From positions 1-16,140 of the forward strand of contig JAKCAB010000081.1 of assembly GCA_021839785.1 (NCBI GenBank): 16,140 nt of DNA, in the 5' to 3' direction. Source of the DNA: a bacterium (GTDB taxonomy: Bacteria; Verrucomicrobiota; Verrucomicrobiae; Limisphaerales; J093). The notes under the pieces were generated by a model, which saw only the letters and a program-made list of their open reading frames with translations, was not told where the DNA came from and searched no databases. Position numbers and translations under genes: made by a program. Of the stretch, positions 6,835-13,544 are shown in pieces. Positions within the stretch are counted from its first letter, which is position 1. Each line of letters opens with the position of its first letter.

Positions 6835-9800
6835 CTACTTGGGCGAGACCAGTTTCTGGAACTCGGGCAGGCCTTGCAGGCTGGTGAAGCGCGGATCGGC
6901 GGCCGCGGTTTGCTGCAAGTTGGAACTCCGCGGATCGGCGGTGTGGCGTTGCTGGCTGAGTTGGAGGGCCACCTTCAATGTCTGGAGCGCCTCGGGGGTT
7001 TTCGACTGCGCCGCCTGCGCGCCCGCCAGGTCGTACCAAACCTCGGGGCTGTCGGGCATGAGCTTGACCAGACGCGTCAACGCCGGTTCCGCCCGCGCGT
7101 ACAAGCCCAGTTGCACGTAGGCGTTGGCGATGGACAGCAGCGGGCCGGCCTCCACGTTGGTCCGCGCGACCCAATCGTCGAAGATGGCAAAGGCTTCGTT
7201 GGTGCGCTGCGTTTGCATGTACGCGGAAACCAGATCGAAGGCCGCCTTCAGGTTGGTGCGATTGGTTCGGTAGCGCTGATCGAGCGTGCTCAACTGCGTT
7301 TGGGCCTCGGCCTGCAAGGAGCCCGCCGTCTTCCAACCGCGTACCTGGTCCACGATGCTCTGCGCAAAGACGCTTTCCGGATCGAACTTCTGCATCGTGG
7401 TCGCGACCTCCAAGGCGTCGTCCAGCCGGTTGAGTGTGGCCAACAACTGGATGTAGCGCGTGGCCGTCTCGGGACTGTACGGACAGAAGGCGAACGCCTG
7501 CTTGAACGCAAAGTCGGCTTCCTTGGCCAGGCGCGCGCGCTCCTCGGGTTTGCGGGAATCGATGTAGCGCCAGTAGTAAAGGCCGGCGATGGAGTTGCGC
7601 AGTTTGGAGAAGGCCTTTTGCCCGTCGTTGTCGCGCACGAACTTCGGGTCGCCGGGGTAACCGCGGAGGTCGCCACGCACATACACCCGGTCCACAAACT
7701 GGCAGATTTGCTCGACCGGCGTGTCATAGGTGATCCAGTTCCCGCACAGCCGCTCGGAGTAGCGCGACCAGAACTCGTGGTCTTTGCGGAGCATTTCGTC
7801 GGTGATCTCCGCGACCGGCTGGCGGTTGATCTTCATGATGATGCCGTACGGCGTCAGATGCGGGTACATCCAGTCGAGCGGGAAGCTTTCCTCGACGAAG
7901 AACTCGTTGGTGGGATTCTGGTCGAAAATGACCTTGGTCAGCAGCCCGTTAATGGCCATCACCGCCGTCTGGCCGGCCACCTGCACGCGCCCGTCGGGCG
8001 ACACGTTCACGACCTCCCCTTGACGAACCTGCTTGGGCTCGTTGGGAAAGCGCTGGTCGTGAAGGTAGCGTGTCTGGACTTCGGTGATGTAATTCGTGAA
8101 CGCCCAGTTCAGGTCCAGCGGCGAAGGGGTGTGGATCTCTTTGGCGGGATAAACCCCTTCGGCCCGCCGTCGCGCCTCCACCCGGCTGCCCCAATTCAGG
8201 AGCATATTGTCGAACGGGCGCACGACATTGGTGAAACTGCCCACAAATCGAGCGAGCCCCGAGGACTTGTAAGGTTCTCCGCGGGCGCGCTTGTCGGCCT
8301 CCACTTTGCCCAGAAAGAAATCCTGCACCCACATGACCATGTCGCGCAGAAACGGCGGGTCGATCTGCGTGCTCCGATTGTAGTGGGCGCGGATGTAATT
8401 CAGGTAGGTGCCGTCGGCGAGGGCGTTCTGGGTGATGATATAGACATCCCGCCGGTCGAAGGACGGATCGCGGCGTTTCGACGGCTTGATAAAGCTTTCG
8501 TCGAAGATCATGTAGGTCGGGCAGAATCGGCCTGGATCGGTCCCGCCGAACAGCACCGCGTTGTGCGTCATCGACGGATACAAGTCGAAAGGCGGCGTGA
8601 ACATGTCGTGCCCGAACCAGAAGCCGAACAGGTGCGCCCGCTGCTCGTTTTCCGCCCAGTGTGAACACACCGGATAGACTGGCATGAGCGCGAATGCGCC
8701 GATGATGTACCACGGCTTCACGCGCTCGCGGTTCACCAGGACATAACCGATGAAGGCCAGCAGCAGCACCAGGACGAAAACTCGCGCATAGATCGCCCAG
8801 ATGGGTGCGGTGAAATGCGGATGTCCCAGCGCCTGTCTCAGACCGGAAAACAACGCGCCCAGCCCCACCACTCCCGCCTGGGGATCGCTGTAAACATCCT
8901 GGAGTTGCCGCGCCAGGGCGTACAACGCCAGGGCCGCCAGTACTGCGCCGCCGTACACCGCGTACGTACGCGCCTCGGAATAGCGCATGATCAACGAAGC
9001 GCCAATGAAGGTGATTCCATACCCGACGAACATGGCGATCGTCACGTGCGACGCCGTGAAGAAGACCTTGGTCAAATCCTTGCTTTGCCGGTCGATCTGC
9101 GGGTTGAGCAGCATCAACAGCAGCACCGAAAGGCAGAGCCCGATCGCGAGGTTGCCGACCAACCAGGCCCGCTCCCGCTTCTTCAGCACCGTGTAGAACA
9201 GGAACGGCACCACCGCCAGCGCCAGGAAGGCATGGTGAAATTCGTCGGTCGTGCCCTCCAGATACATCTTCAACTGAAGGATCAAACGGATCGGGTCGGA
9301 CAGGAAATCGGTCGGGCTGGTCTTTTCGTACTGGCCGCGGGTGAAGGCGTGGATGAAGCCGTCGAACGTGCGCGGGTACGCCCAGTTCATCGGCGGGTTC
9401 GTCATCGAATAGAGGGGCATCAGGAAATAAAACGACACCCCGAGGACCCAGACCGCCAGCGTGATCAAGACCACCTTCCATTCGCTCATGAAGCCTTTGG
9501 TCCGCAGCGTCAGCCAGACACAGCCGGCGATCGAGGCCAGGCCCACCCCGTTGTAGATCACGAACAGCGGGCCGTTTTGATCGAACGTGGTCAGCAGCCC
9601 TTGCGCCCGCAAGACGAGGCCGAGCAAATAGAAGAACACGTTCACGAACAGCGCGTCCCGGCCCAGCTTTTCGTCCACCATCGCGATCGCCACCTGGAGG
9701 CCCATCGCGGCCACGATCAACGTCTGGTGGTTGTTGAAGCAGATGCCAAACAGAAACGAAGCAATATAGAGGTACCGCATCTGCTTCGGGCGATACGTCC

Positions 9801-10410
9801 AGTGCAGCAGACAAATCAGCACGCCCATCAGCGAGACGACGCTCAGGGTGTACACCTCGACGATCACGGCCTGGCTCCACATGAAGCCGTTGAAACCGAG
9901 CAGCATCGCCGCCACGAAACCGCTGACCATGCACAGCGCATCCTCCCAGCGGCGCTCGAGGCCTTTGAACCAGTCGATGCTCTCGATCATCATGCTGCTG
10001 CCCCGCGAAACCACCATGCCCAACATGCCGCTGGCGAACGCCGCGGCCACCGCCGACGAAACAGCGACGCGCCAGGCAACGTTCGAGAACGGCAACAGCA
10101 CCGTGAACAGCCAGGAATAAAGCGTCCAGATGGGGTACCCCGGCGCGTGGGGCACGCCAAGGTAGTACGACGCCGTGGCCAGTTCGCCGCAATCTTCAAG
10201 CGTCAGGTCGGGCGCGATCGAGATCAGGTAAACGATCAGCGTGATCAACGTGGTGCCGGCGAAGGTCAGCCAGTCCACGCGCCGGAACAACGGCGGTCGC
10301 GGGATCTCGGCGGCCGGAGCCGTCGCGGCGGAGGCCGGTTTGGCGGGGGGGCCGCCGGAGGTTGACGCGGTTGCGCCAGCTTTCAGTGCTCGTTGCTTTT
10401 TTGTGCTCAT
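6835..10410 (-). CDS. DUF2723 multi-pass membrane protein with C-terminal TPR repeats (GT-C-like)
   Basis: A very large protein of 1191 aa. Residues 1-45 are an Ala/Pro/Gly-rich cytoplasmic-type leader. From about 47 to 575 there are many hydrophobic spans, beginning WLTFAGTTLITLIVYLIS. The first loop carries LTLEDCGELATASYYLG and VPHAPGYPIW, the DUF2723 signature that resembles the acidic loop of GT-C glycosyltransferases. A soluble region follows, including HDMFTPPFDLYPS and LFGGTDPGRFCPTY around 600-640. From about 955 to the end the sequence reads as TPR-like helical pairs (for example EADFAFKQAFAFCPYSPETATRYIQLL). The family is thought to act in envelope or protein glycosylation, but the donor and acceptor are unknown. 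The ATG at 10410 starts 7 nt after the small membrane ORF ends, so the two are probably co-transcribed. The kinase-like gene lies downstream. Confidence 0.92.
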   Translation of the reverse strand: MSTKKQRALKAGATASTSGGPPAKPASAATAPAAEIPRPPLFRRVDWLTFAGTTLITLIVYLISIAPDLTLEDCGELATASYYLGVPHAPGYPIWTLYSWLFTVLLPFSNVAWRVAVSSAVAAAFASGMLGMVVSRGSSMMIESIDWFKGLERRWEDALCMVSGFVAAMLLGFNGFMWSQAVIVEVYTLSVVSLMGVLICLLHWTYRPKQMRYLYIASFLFGICFNNHQTLIVAAMGLQVAIAMVDEKLGRDALFVNVFFYLLGLVLRAQGLLTTFDQNGPLFVIYNGVGLASIAGCVWLTLRTKGFMSEWKVVLITLAVWVLGVSFYFLMPLYSMTNPPMNWAYPRTFDGFIHAFTRGQYEKTSPTDFLSDPIRLILQLKMYLEGTTDEFHHAFLALAVVPFLFYTVLKKRERAWLVGNLAIGLCLSVLLLMLLNPQIDRQSKDLTKVFFTASHVTIAMFVGYGITFIGASLIMRYSEARTYAVYGGAVLAALALYALARQLQDVYSDPQAGVVGLGALFSGLRQALGHPHFTAPIWAIYARVFVLVLLLAFIGYVLVNRERVKPWYIIGAFALMPVYPVCSHWAENEQRAHLFGFWFGHDMFTPPFDLYPSMTHNAVLFGGTDPGRFCPTYMIFDESFIKPSKRRDPSFDRRDVYIITQNALADGTYLNYIRAHYNRSTQIDPPFLRDMVMWVQDFFLGKVEADKRARGEPYKSSGLARFVGSFTNVVRPFDNMLLNWGSRVEARRRAEGVYPAKEIHTPSPLDLNWAFTNYITEVQTRYLHDQRFPNEPKQVRQGEVVNVSPDGRVQVAGQTAVMAINGLLTKVIFDQNPTNEFFVEESFPLDWMYPHLTPYGIIMKINRQPVAEITDEMLRKDHEFWSRYSERLCGNWITYDTPVEQICQFVDRVYVRGDLRGYPGDPKFVRDNDGQKAFSKLRNSIAGLYYWRYIDSRKPEERARLAKEADFAFKQAFAFCPYSPETATRYIQLLATLNRLDDALEVATTMQKFDPESVFAQSIVDQVRGWKTAGSLQAEAQTQLSTLDQRYRTNRTNLKAAFDLVSAYMQTQRTNEAFAIFDDWVARTNVEAGPLLSIANAYVQLGLYARAEPALTRLVKLMPDSPEVWYDLAGAQAAQSKTPEALQTLKVALQLSQQRHTADPRSSNLQQTAAADPRFTSLQGLPEFQKLVSPK

Positions 10411-10417
10411 TCGTCCG

Positions 10418-10825
10418 CTACCAGGACCGGTTGGTTCGCCACCCCGTTAAAGAGGGCATACTTGAAAAGAAAGGCCCCGTGTTTGTCCATTCCAATCTGG
10501 GCCGTGGCGCGGCGTTGCGCGCGCTGTGCCACCCCGATGGCGGCGCGGCCGACCACTGCGGGTCGGTCAACGCCTGGTGGGCGGCCGCCACGTCCGAGGC
10601 CAGGACGCGCTGGAGTCCGGCCGGCATTTCACGCGCCCCCCACCCGGCCAGCATCAGACTCACCGCCGCGGTCACCGTCAGCAGCAGAAAGATGCGGGGC
10701 TGGCGAGACTGGACCTCTCCCCCGCCCGGCATCGGATGGCCAAAGAGTTGGCGCCTAAGCCGGCGGGACGGCGACCGCAGTCGCAGCGAGCGGAGACGCT
10801 GCGTCAGCAAGTTCATCGAATTCAT
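10418..10825 (-). CDS. Small single-pass membrane protein, candidate anti-sigma partner
   Basis: 135 aa, no family I can name. The basic N-terminus (LLTQRLRSLRLRSPSRRLRRQLFG) is followed by one hydrophobic segment at about 45-63 (IFLLLTVTAAVSLMLAGWG) and a short C-terminal part rich in Trp, Pro and Ser. The start at 10825 is supported by AAAGGTGA at 10829-10836, three nt upstream. This start lies inside the 3' end of the sigma gene, giving a 71-nt overlap. A shorter form from the ATG at 10732 would avoid the overlap but lacks the leader. Codon choice looks coding in the first ~105 codons and less so in the last ~25. Position directly after an ECF sigma gene, with one membrane span, suggests an anti-sigma or signalling partner. 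The zinc anti-sigma motif (HxxxCxxC) is absent, so this is inference only. Confidence 0.55.
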   Translation of the reverse strand: MNSMNLLTQRLRSLRLRSPSRRLRRQLFGHPMPGGGEVQSRQPRIFLLLTVTAAVSLMLAGWGAREMPAGLQRVLASDVAAAHQALTDPQWSAAPPSGWHSARNAAPRPRLEWTNTGPFFSSMPSLTGWRTNRSW

Positions 10826-11306
10826 GGCTCACCTTTGTTAATGCGCGCCGCAGTCGATCGAGGCCGTAGCGGTAACGGCCGGCCGCGGTGTTGGCGGAAA
10901 TCCCCTGGAGTTCACCGATGGCGGCAAAAGACAGCGCGTGCCACAGCTTGAGCACGATCACCTCGCGTTGCAGCGCCGGGAGTTCGGTCATCGCTTGTGC
11001 CAGCGCCTGCTCGCGCGGCTCCCCCGGCTCCGCCGGTTCGAACCAGCGGCGCGCCTCCAACTCGCGGGCGACCCGACGCCACCAGCCCCGGCGATAGTTG
11101 AGCGCGCGGTTCCGAAAACTCCGGACCAGGTAATGCTCAGGTTGGGCCGGCCGCTCGTGCAGACCCAACAGGGCCACGAACGTGTCGTGCAGCACGTCCT
11201 CCGCTTCGCCGTGACTCAGGCCCAACGCCCGCCCGTAAAGCACCAGTTGCGCGGCTTTCTGGTCGTAAAGCCGCTCCGTCCAATCGCGTTGCTGGTCGCC
11301 GTTCAC
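10755..11306 (-). CDS. ECF-family RNA polymerase sigma factor
   Basis: 183 aa from the GTG at 11306. Region 2 spans about 18-75, with SHGEAEDVLHDTFVALL (the D-x-x-H-D-T-F core-binding and -10 recognition segment) and an RALNYRR end. Region 4 spans about 105-157, with LPALQREVIVLKLWHALSFAAIG followed by a helix-turn-helix containing GISANTAAGRYRYGLDRLR. There is no region 1 or 3, as usual for ECF factors. The frame is open to an ATG at 11390, but residues encoded before 11306 are not family-like and a TATACT box sits at 11316-11321; start at 11306 is therefore preferred. The C-terminal ~25 residues after region 4 overlap the next gene. It is probably the first gene of a unit running through the small membrane protein, DUF2723 and the kinase-like gene, and may regulate that unit. 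Confidence 0.9.
   Translation of the reverse strand: MNGDQQRDWTERLYDQKAAQLVLYGRALGLSHGEAEDVLHDTFVALLGLHERPAQPEHYLVRSFRNRALNYRRGWWRRVARELEARRWFEPAEPGEPREQALAQAMTELPALQREVIVLKLWHALSFAAIGELQGISANTAAGRYRYGLDRLRRALTKVSHEFDELADAASPLAATAVAVPPA
10829..10836 (-). promoter_or_regulatory. Shine-Dalgarno for the small membrane protein gene
   Basis: Reads AAAGGTGA on the minus strand, followed by GCC and the ATG at 10825. It is complementary to the 16S 3' end and lies within the sigma-factor coding region. It therefore decides for the overlapping start over the downstream ATG at 10732. Few genes in this window have a recognisable Shine-Dalgarno, which makes this one informative. Confidence 0.55.
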
Positions 11307-11315
11307 CCGTTCGGA

Positions 11316-11321
11316 AGTATA
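11316..11321 (-). promoter_or_regulatory. Predicted -10 box of the sigma-factor gene (leaderless type)
   Basis: TATACT on the minus strand, within GTGTCTATAC (11317-11326). Nine nt separate it from the GTG at 11306, so transcription would begin at or within 1-3 nt of the start codon. No good -35 hexamer is seen at standard spacing; ACAAA lies 13 nt upstream of the 10-mer. Confidence 0.45.
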
Positions 11322-11453
11322 GACACCGCCGCACCGCGTTTTGTATGCCCGGGTGGCGGTGTCCTCGTCTCGCACCGCCGGGTTCGGCATTCGTGCGGGG
11401 CAGACCGTTCAATCTTTGCCGCGAAGTTTGGGCCGCACCCGGCAAGTCGCGCG

Positions 11454-11482
11454 TGGACGTCGCCAGCAGCGCCGGTTAACCT
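11454..11482 (+). promoter_or_regulatory. Possible promoter of the DUF971 gene (leaderless type)
   Basis: TGGACG at 11454-11459 (4 of 6 to TTGACA), a 17-nt spacer, and TAACCT at 11477-11482, a TANNNT box six nt before the ATG at 11489. The -10 is weak against TATAAT, so this rests mainly on spacing and on the same arrangement at two other genes here. Confidence 0.3.
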
Positions 11483-11488
11483 GTGGCC

Positions 11489-11806
11489 ATGCATCCGGTT
11501 GACATTCAACAAATCGGCGAAGAGCTGGCCATCCGTTGGGCCGACGGCACGGAGAGCTTCATTCCCCTGGCCACCTTGCGCCGTTCCTGTCCGTGCGCCG
11601 GCTGCCAGGGCGAGCGCGACGTGCTCGGCCAGCTTCACAAAGGTCCGGATCGCCCGCTGACGCCCGCCTCGTTCCAGCTCCGCCGGATTGTTCCCGTTGG
11701 CGGCTACGCACTTCAACCGATCTGGGCGGATGGACACGAGACTGGGTTGTACACGTTCGACTACCTCCGGCTCATCGCCGAAAAGGTGGCGCAGCCGCAA
11801 GGCTGA
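11489..11806 (+). CDS. DUF971 protein (gamma-butyrobetaine hydroxylase N-terminal-like, zinc site)
   Basis: 105 aa, a stand-alone DUF971 domain. It matches the family pattern with LAIRWADG (13-20), IPLATLRRSCPCAGCQGE (25-42) and IWADGHETGLYTFDYLR (78-94). CPCAGC gives Cys 34, 36 and 39 in C-x-C-x2-C spacing and His 83 lies in the DGH motif. These correspond to the zinc ligands described in the N-terminal domain of human gamma-butyrobetaine hydroxylase. Single-domain bacterial members have no proven enzymatic role; related domains are fused to Mrp/ApbC-type iron-sulfur carrier ATPases in some lineages. A GTG at 11483 is an alternative start, but it directly abuts the predicted -10 box, so the ATG at 11489 is preferred. 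The gene diverges from the sigma factor and converges on the coiled-coil gene. Confidence 0.9.
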   Translation: MHPVDIQQIGEELAIRWADGTESFIPLATLRRSCPCAGCQGERDVLGQLHKGPDRPLTPASFQLRRIVPVGGYALQPIWADGHETGLYTFDYLRLIAEKVAQPQG

Positions 11807-11849
11807 TCGGCTGTCCGCAGGCAAAACCCGCCCTGCCCGAAGCTCAACC

Positions 11850-11883
11850 CGCTTGTCGCAAGCGTCCCCGGACGCTGCGCTTG
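11850..11883. repeat. Overlapping inverted repeats between convergent genes
   Basis: CGCTTG (11850-11855) and an identical CGCTTG (11878-11883) can each pair with CAAGCG at 11859-11864. A second perfect stem, AGCGTC/GACGCT (11861-11866 with 11871-11876, loop CCCG), overlaps it. It lies in the 101-bp gap between the convergent DUF971 and coiled-coil genes and could help end transcription in either direction. There is no following U-run, so it is not a standard intrinsic terminator. Confidence 0.4.
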
Positions 11884-11907
11884 AAAGCCCGAATGTGTCT
11901 GTGCGTC

Positions 11908-12762
11908 CTACAACGGGCGTTGCTGAGGGTTCGGCAGAGGAGCCACAGGGGCGTTGGTGGGAGCCACGATGGTGGCCGAACCGTCACGCCGGACTTCGAC
12001 GTTCAGGTCGAGCCGGTTGGTATTCGGCTTCGCGGCGCTGCGAAAACCTTGCTGGAGCAGTTCCCCGCCCTTTTTGGGTTCCGAGCCGTAAAGCTCGCGG
12101 CGCAGCGCTTCCAGCCCTTTCGAGAGGGAGAGGTCCTCCTTGAGCTTCCTGATCTGTTCCTTCAGTGCGACCACGTCGTTGAGCCGGTGCTGCAAGTTGC
12201 TCTTCTCGGTCTCCAACCGTTGGAGTTCCGCGAGCAGGTAATCGCGATCGCCCACCGCGGTGTCGAGTTTCTTCTGGGTCGCCGCGATCTGGCCTTCCAA
12301 AACCCCCAGCGTGCGCTTCATGTCCGCCGCCTGCTTGTCGAGGGTCGTGTTCTGCGTCTCGAGCTCGGTGATCCTGGCTTCCCGTTTGGCCAGTTCCGCC
12401 TCTTTGTCTTTCAGGGACTTGTTGGCCTCCTGCACCGCGGCGTCTTTCTGCGCGAGCGCCTGCTTGGTGTCGGTCAACTGCTTGGCGGTCTGGTCGAGTT
12501 GGGTCTTGGCCTTTTGTTCGTCGGTCTTGAGCGATTGGTTGACCGCGTTCAGTTCATCCAACTTGGTTTGGAGAGCCGCCTTCTCCTCCGCGATCTGGTT
12601 GTAACGTTTCTCTTCGGCCTGCTGCTGGCTGGCCGCCTGGTTGTGCCGCACGATCAGCCCCGCCAACAGGCCGAGGCATAAGAGAATCAAAACGACGACG
12701 GGCGCCTTCGAGTTCATTTGCGCGGGATTTTGGTTTTCTCCGGGCCGGATGGCAAGTCCCAT
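11908..12762 (-). CDS. Membrane-anchored coiled-coil protein of unknown function
   Basis: 284 aa; I do not recognise a named family. A hydrophobic anchor at about 21-38 (PVVVLILLCLGLLAGLIV) is followed by a long heptad-like region at about 42-220, rich in E, K, Q, A and L, containing the stretches ELAKREARITELE and LLAELQRLETEKSNLQHRL. The tail after about 225 is Asn/Pro-rich and ends NPQQRPL. The likely topology is N-terminus in the cytoplasm with the coiled coil in the periplasm, suggesting a structural or scaffolding role in the envelope. The start at 12762 is chosen because AGGAGG lies 5 nt upstream. An ATG 15 codons later (12717), right before the anchor, has no Shine-Dalgarno. It diverges from the LON-domain gene across a 98-bp gap. 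Similar low-complexity composition will produce many unspecific matches, so the function is left open. Confidence 0.82.
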   Translation of the reverse strand: MGLAIRPGENQNPAQMNSKAPVVVLILLCLGLLAGLIVRHNQAASQQQAEEKRYNQIAEEKAALQTKLDELNAVNQSLKTDEQKAKTQLDQTAKQLTDTKQALAQKDAAVQEANKSLKDKEAELAKREARITELETQNTTLDKQAADMKRTLGVLEGQIAATQKKLDTAVGDRDYLLAELQRLETEKSNLQHRLNDVVALKEQIRKLKEDLSLSKGLEALRRELYGSEPKKGGELLQQGFRSAAKPNTNRLDLNVEVRRDGSATIVAPTNAPVAPLPNPQQRPL

Positions 12763-12767
12763 CGCAA

Positions 12768-12773
12768 CCTCCT
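12768..12773 (-). promoter_or_regulatory. Shine-Dalgarno of the coiled-coil gene
   Basis: AGGAGG on the minus strand, 5 nt (TTGCG) before the ATG at 12762. This is the strongest ribosome binding site in the window ahead of an actual start, and it selects this start over the more obvious one at 12717. Confidence 0.6.
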
Positions 12774-12825
12774 CGCCGCACCGTTTACGGACATTTCCCA
12801 ACGCCAACCAGCGGCTGCGAGGCAC

Positions 12826-12853
12826 TTGCGTCACCCGGCAGAAAGCCTAGAAT
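12826..12853 (+). promoter_or_regulatory. Predicted promoter of the LON-domain gene (leaderless type)
   Basis: TTGCGT at 12826-12831, a 16-nt spacer and TAGAAT at 12848-12853 (5 of 6 to TATAAT). Seven nt separate the -10 from the ATG at 12861, so the transcript would start at the codon itself. The earlier in-frame ATG at 12852 overlaps this -10, which argues against its use. Confidence 0.45.
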
Positions 12854-12860
12854 GCGCTCC

Positions 12861-13544
12861 ATGCAGTTGCCGTCAGAGGTGCCGGTTATGACCCTGAACA
12901 ACGTGATCCTGTTTCCGCAGGCCATGTTGCCGCTCTACATTTTCGAGCCCCGCTACCGCAAGATGCTCGCCGCGGTGCTCGCGAGCGATCGCGTGCTGGC
13001 CGTGGCCCTGCGTCGCGAGGATCGCAACCGCGAGACGCCAGCGACCATTGCCGGGCTCGGGTTGGTCCGCGCGTGCGTGACCCGCCGCGACGGCACCTCC
13101 AACTTGATTTTGCAGGGCCTGGCACGCGTCAAACTGGGCAAAGCAGTCCAGTACCGGCCGTATCGCCGCCACGAGGCCGAGCCTCTGCCGCGCGCCGGCA
13201 ACAGCGGTCTCGCGGTCCAGGCGCTGACGACCAAGGTGCTCGATCTCGTGAAGCAGCGGCTCCAGCATGGAGTCGAACTGGCCTCCCACCCGATCGAGAC
13301 GGATAGCGACCAAACGCGGGAACACGGCGCGCCGTTCACGATTGCGGCGTTCCACCAGGCGTTGGAGCAACTCGCACAGCTCGACGACTCCGAGCAGTTG
13401 ACCGACTTGGTTTCGGCCACTTTGCTCCGCGACGCGCGGCAGCGGCAAACCATCCTGGAAACGGCGCGTCTGGAGGACCGTTTGCGCCACTTAGTCCATT
13501 TTCTGCTCGCCGAGGCAGAAGCGGAGGACGCAGCTCATGAGTGA
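12861..13544 (+). CDS. LON substrate-binding-domain protein (ATPase- and protease-free)
   Basis: 227 aa consisting mostly of a LON N-terminal (PF02190-type) domain. The opening MQLPSEVPVMTLNNVILFPQ and the nearby PLYIFEPRYRKML (24-36) are the family signature, as is LILQGLARVKLG about 100 residues in. No AAA+ module or Ser-Lys protease domain follows, so this is not Lon itself. Stand-alone members are common, and their role, probably in protein or ligand recognition, is mostly unproven. The C-terminal ~100 residues are helical and Gln/Leu-rich. The ATG at 12861 is preferred over 12852 because the latter falls in a promoter -10 box. The stop overlaps the DUF1844 start by 8 nt (ATGAGTGA), indicating a two-gene operon. 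Confidence 0.88.
   Translation: MQLPSEVPVMTLNNVILFPQAMLPLYIFEPRYRKMLAAVLASDRVLAVALRREDRNRETPATIAGLGLVRACVTRRDGTSNLILQGLARVKLGKAVQYRPYRRHEAEPLPRAGNSGLAVQALTTKVLDLVKQRLQHGVELASHPIETDSDQTREHGAPFTIAAFHQALEQLAQLDDSEQLTDLVSATLLRDARQRQTILETARLEDRLRHLVHFLLAEAEAEDAAHE

Noticed and set aside
6706..8664. 652-codon plus-strand ORF opposite DUF2723
   Set aside because: Antisense shadow rich in V, G, R, H and D; the opposite strand has clear TPR and DUF2723 features.
8815..10365. 516-codon plus-strand ORF opposite the DUF2723 membrane region
   Set aside because: Antisense of hydrophobic codons gives a Q/R/H/E-rich product; no start signal and no recognisable motif.
10362..10841. Plus-strand ORF opposite the small membrane protein
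   Set aside because: The minus frame has a Shine-Dalgarno, a clean membrane segment and operon position; the plus frame has no such features.
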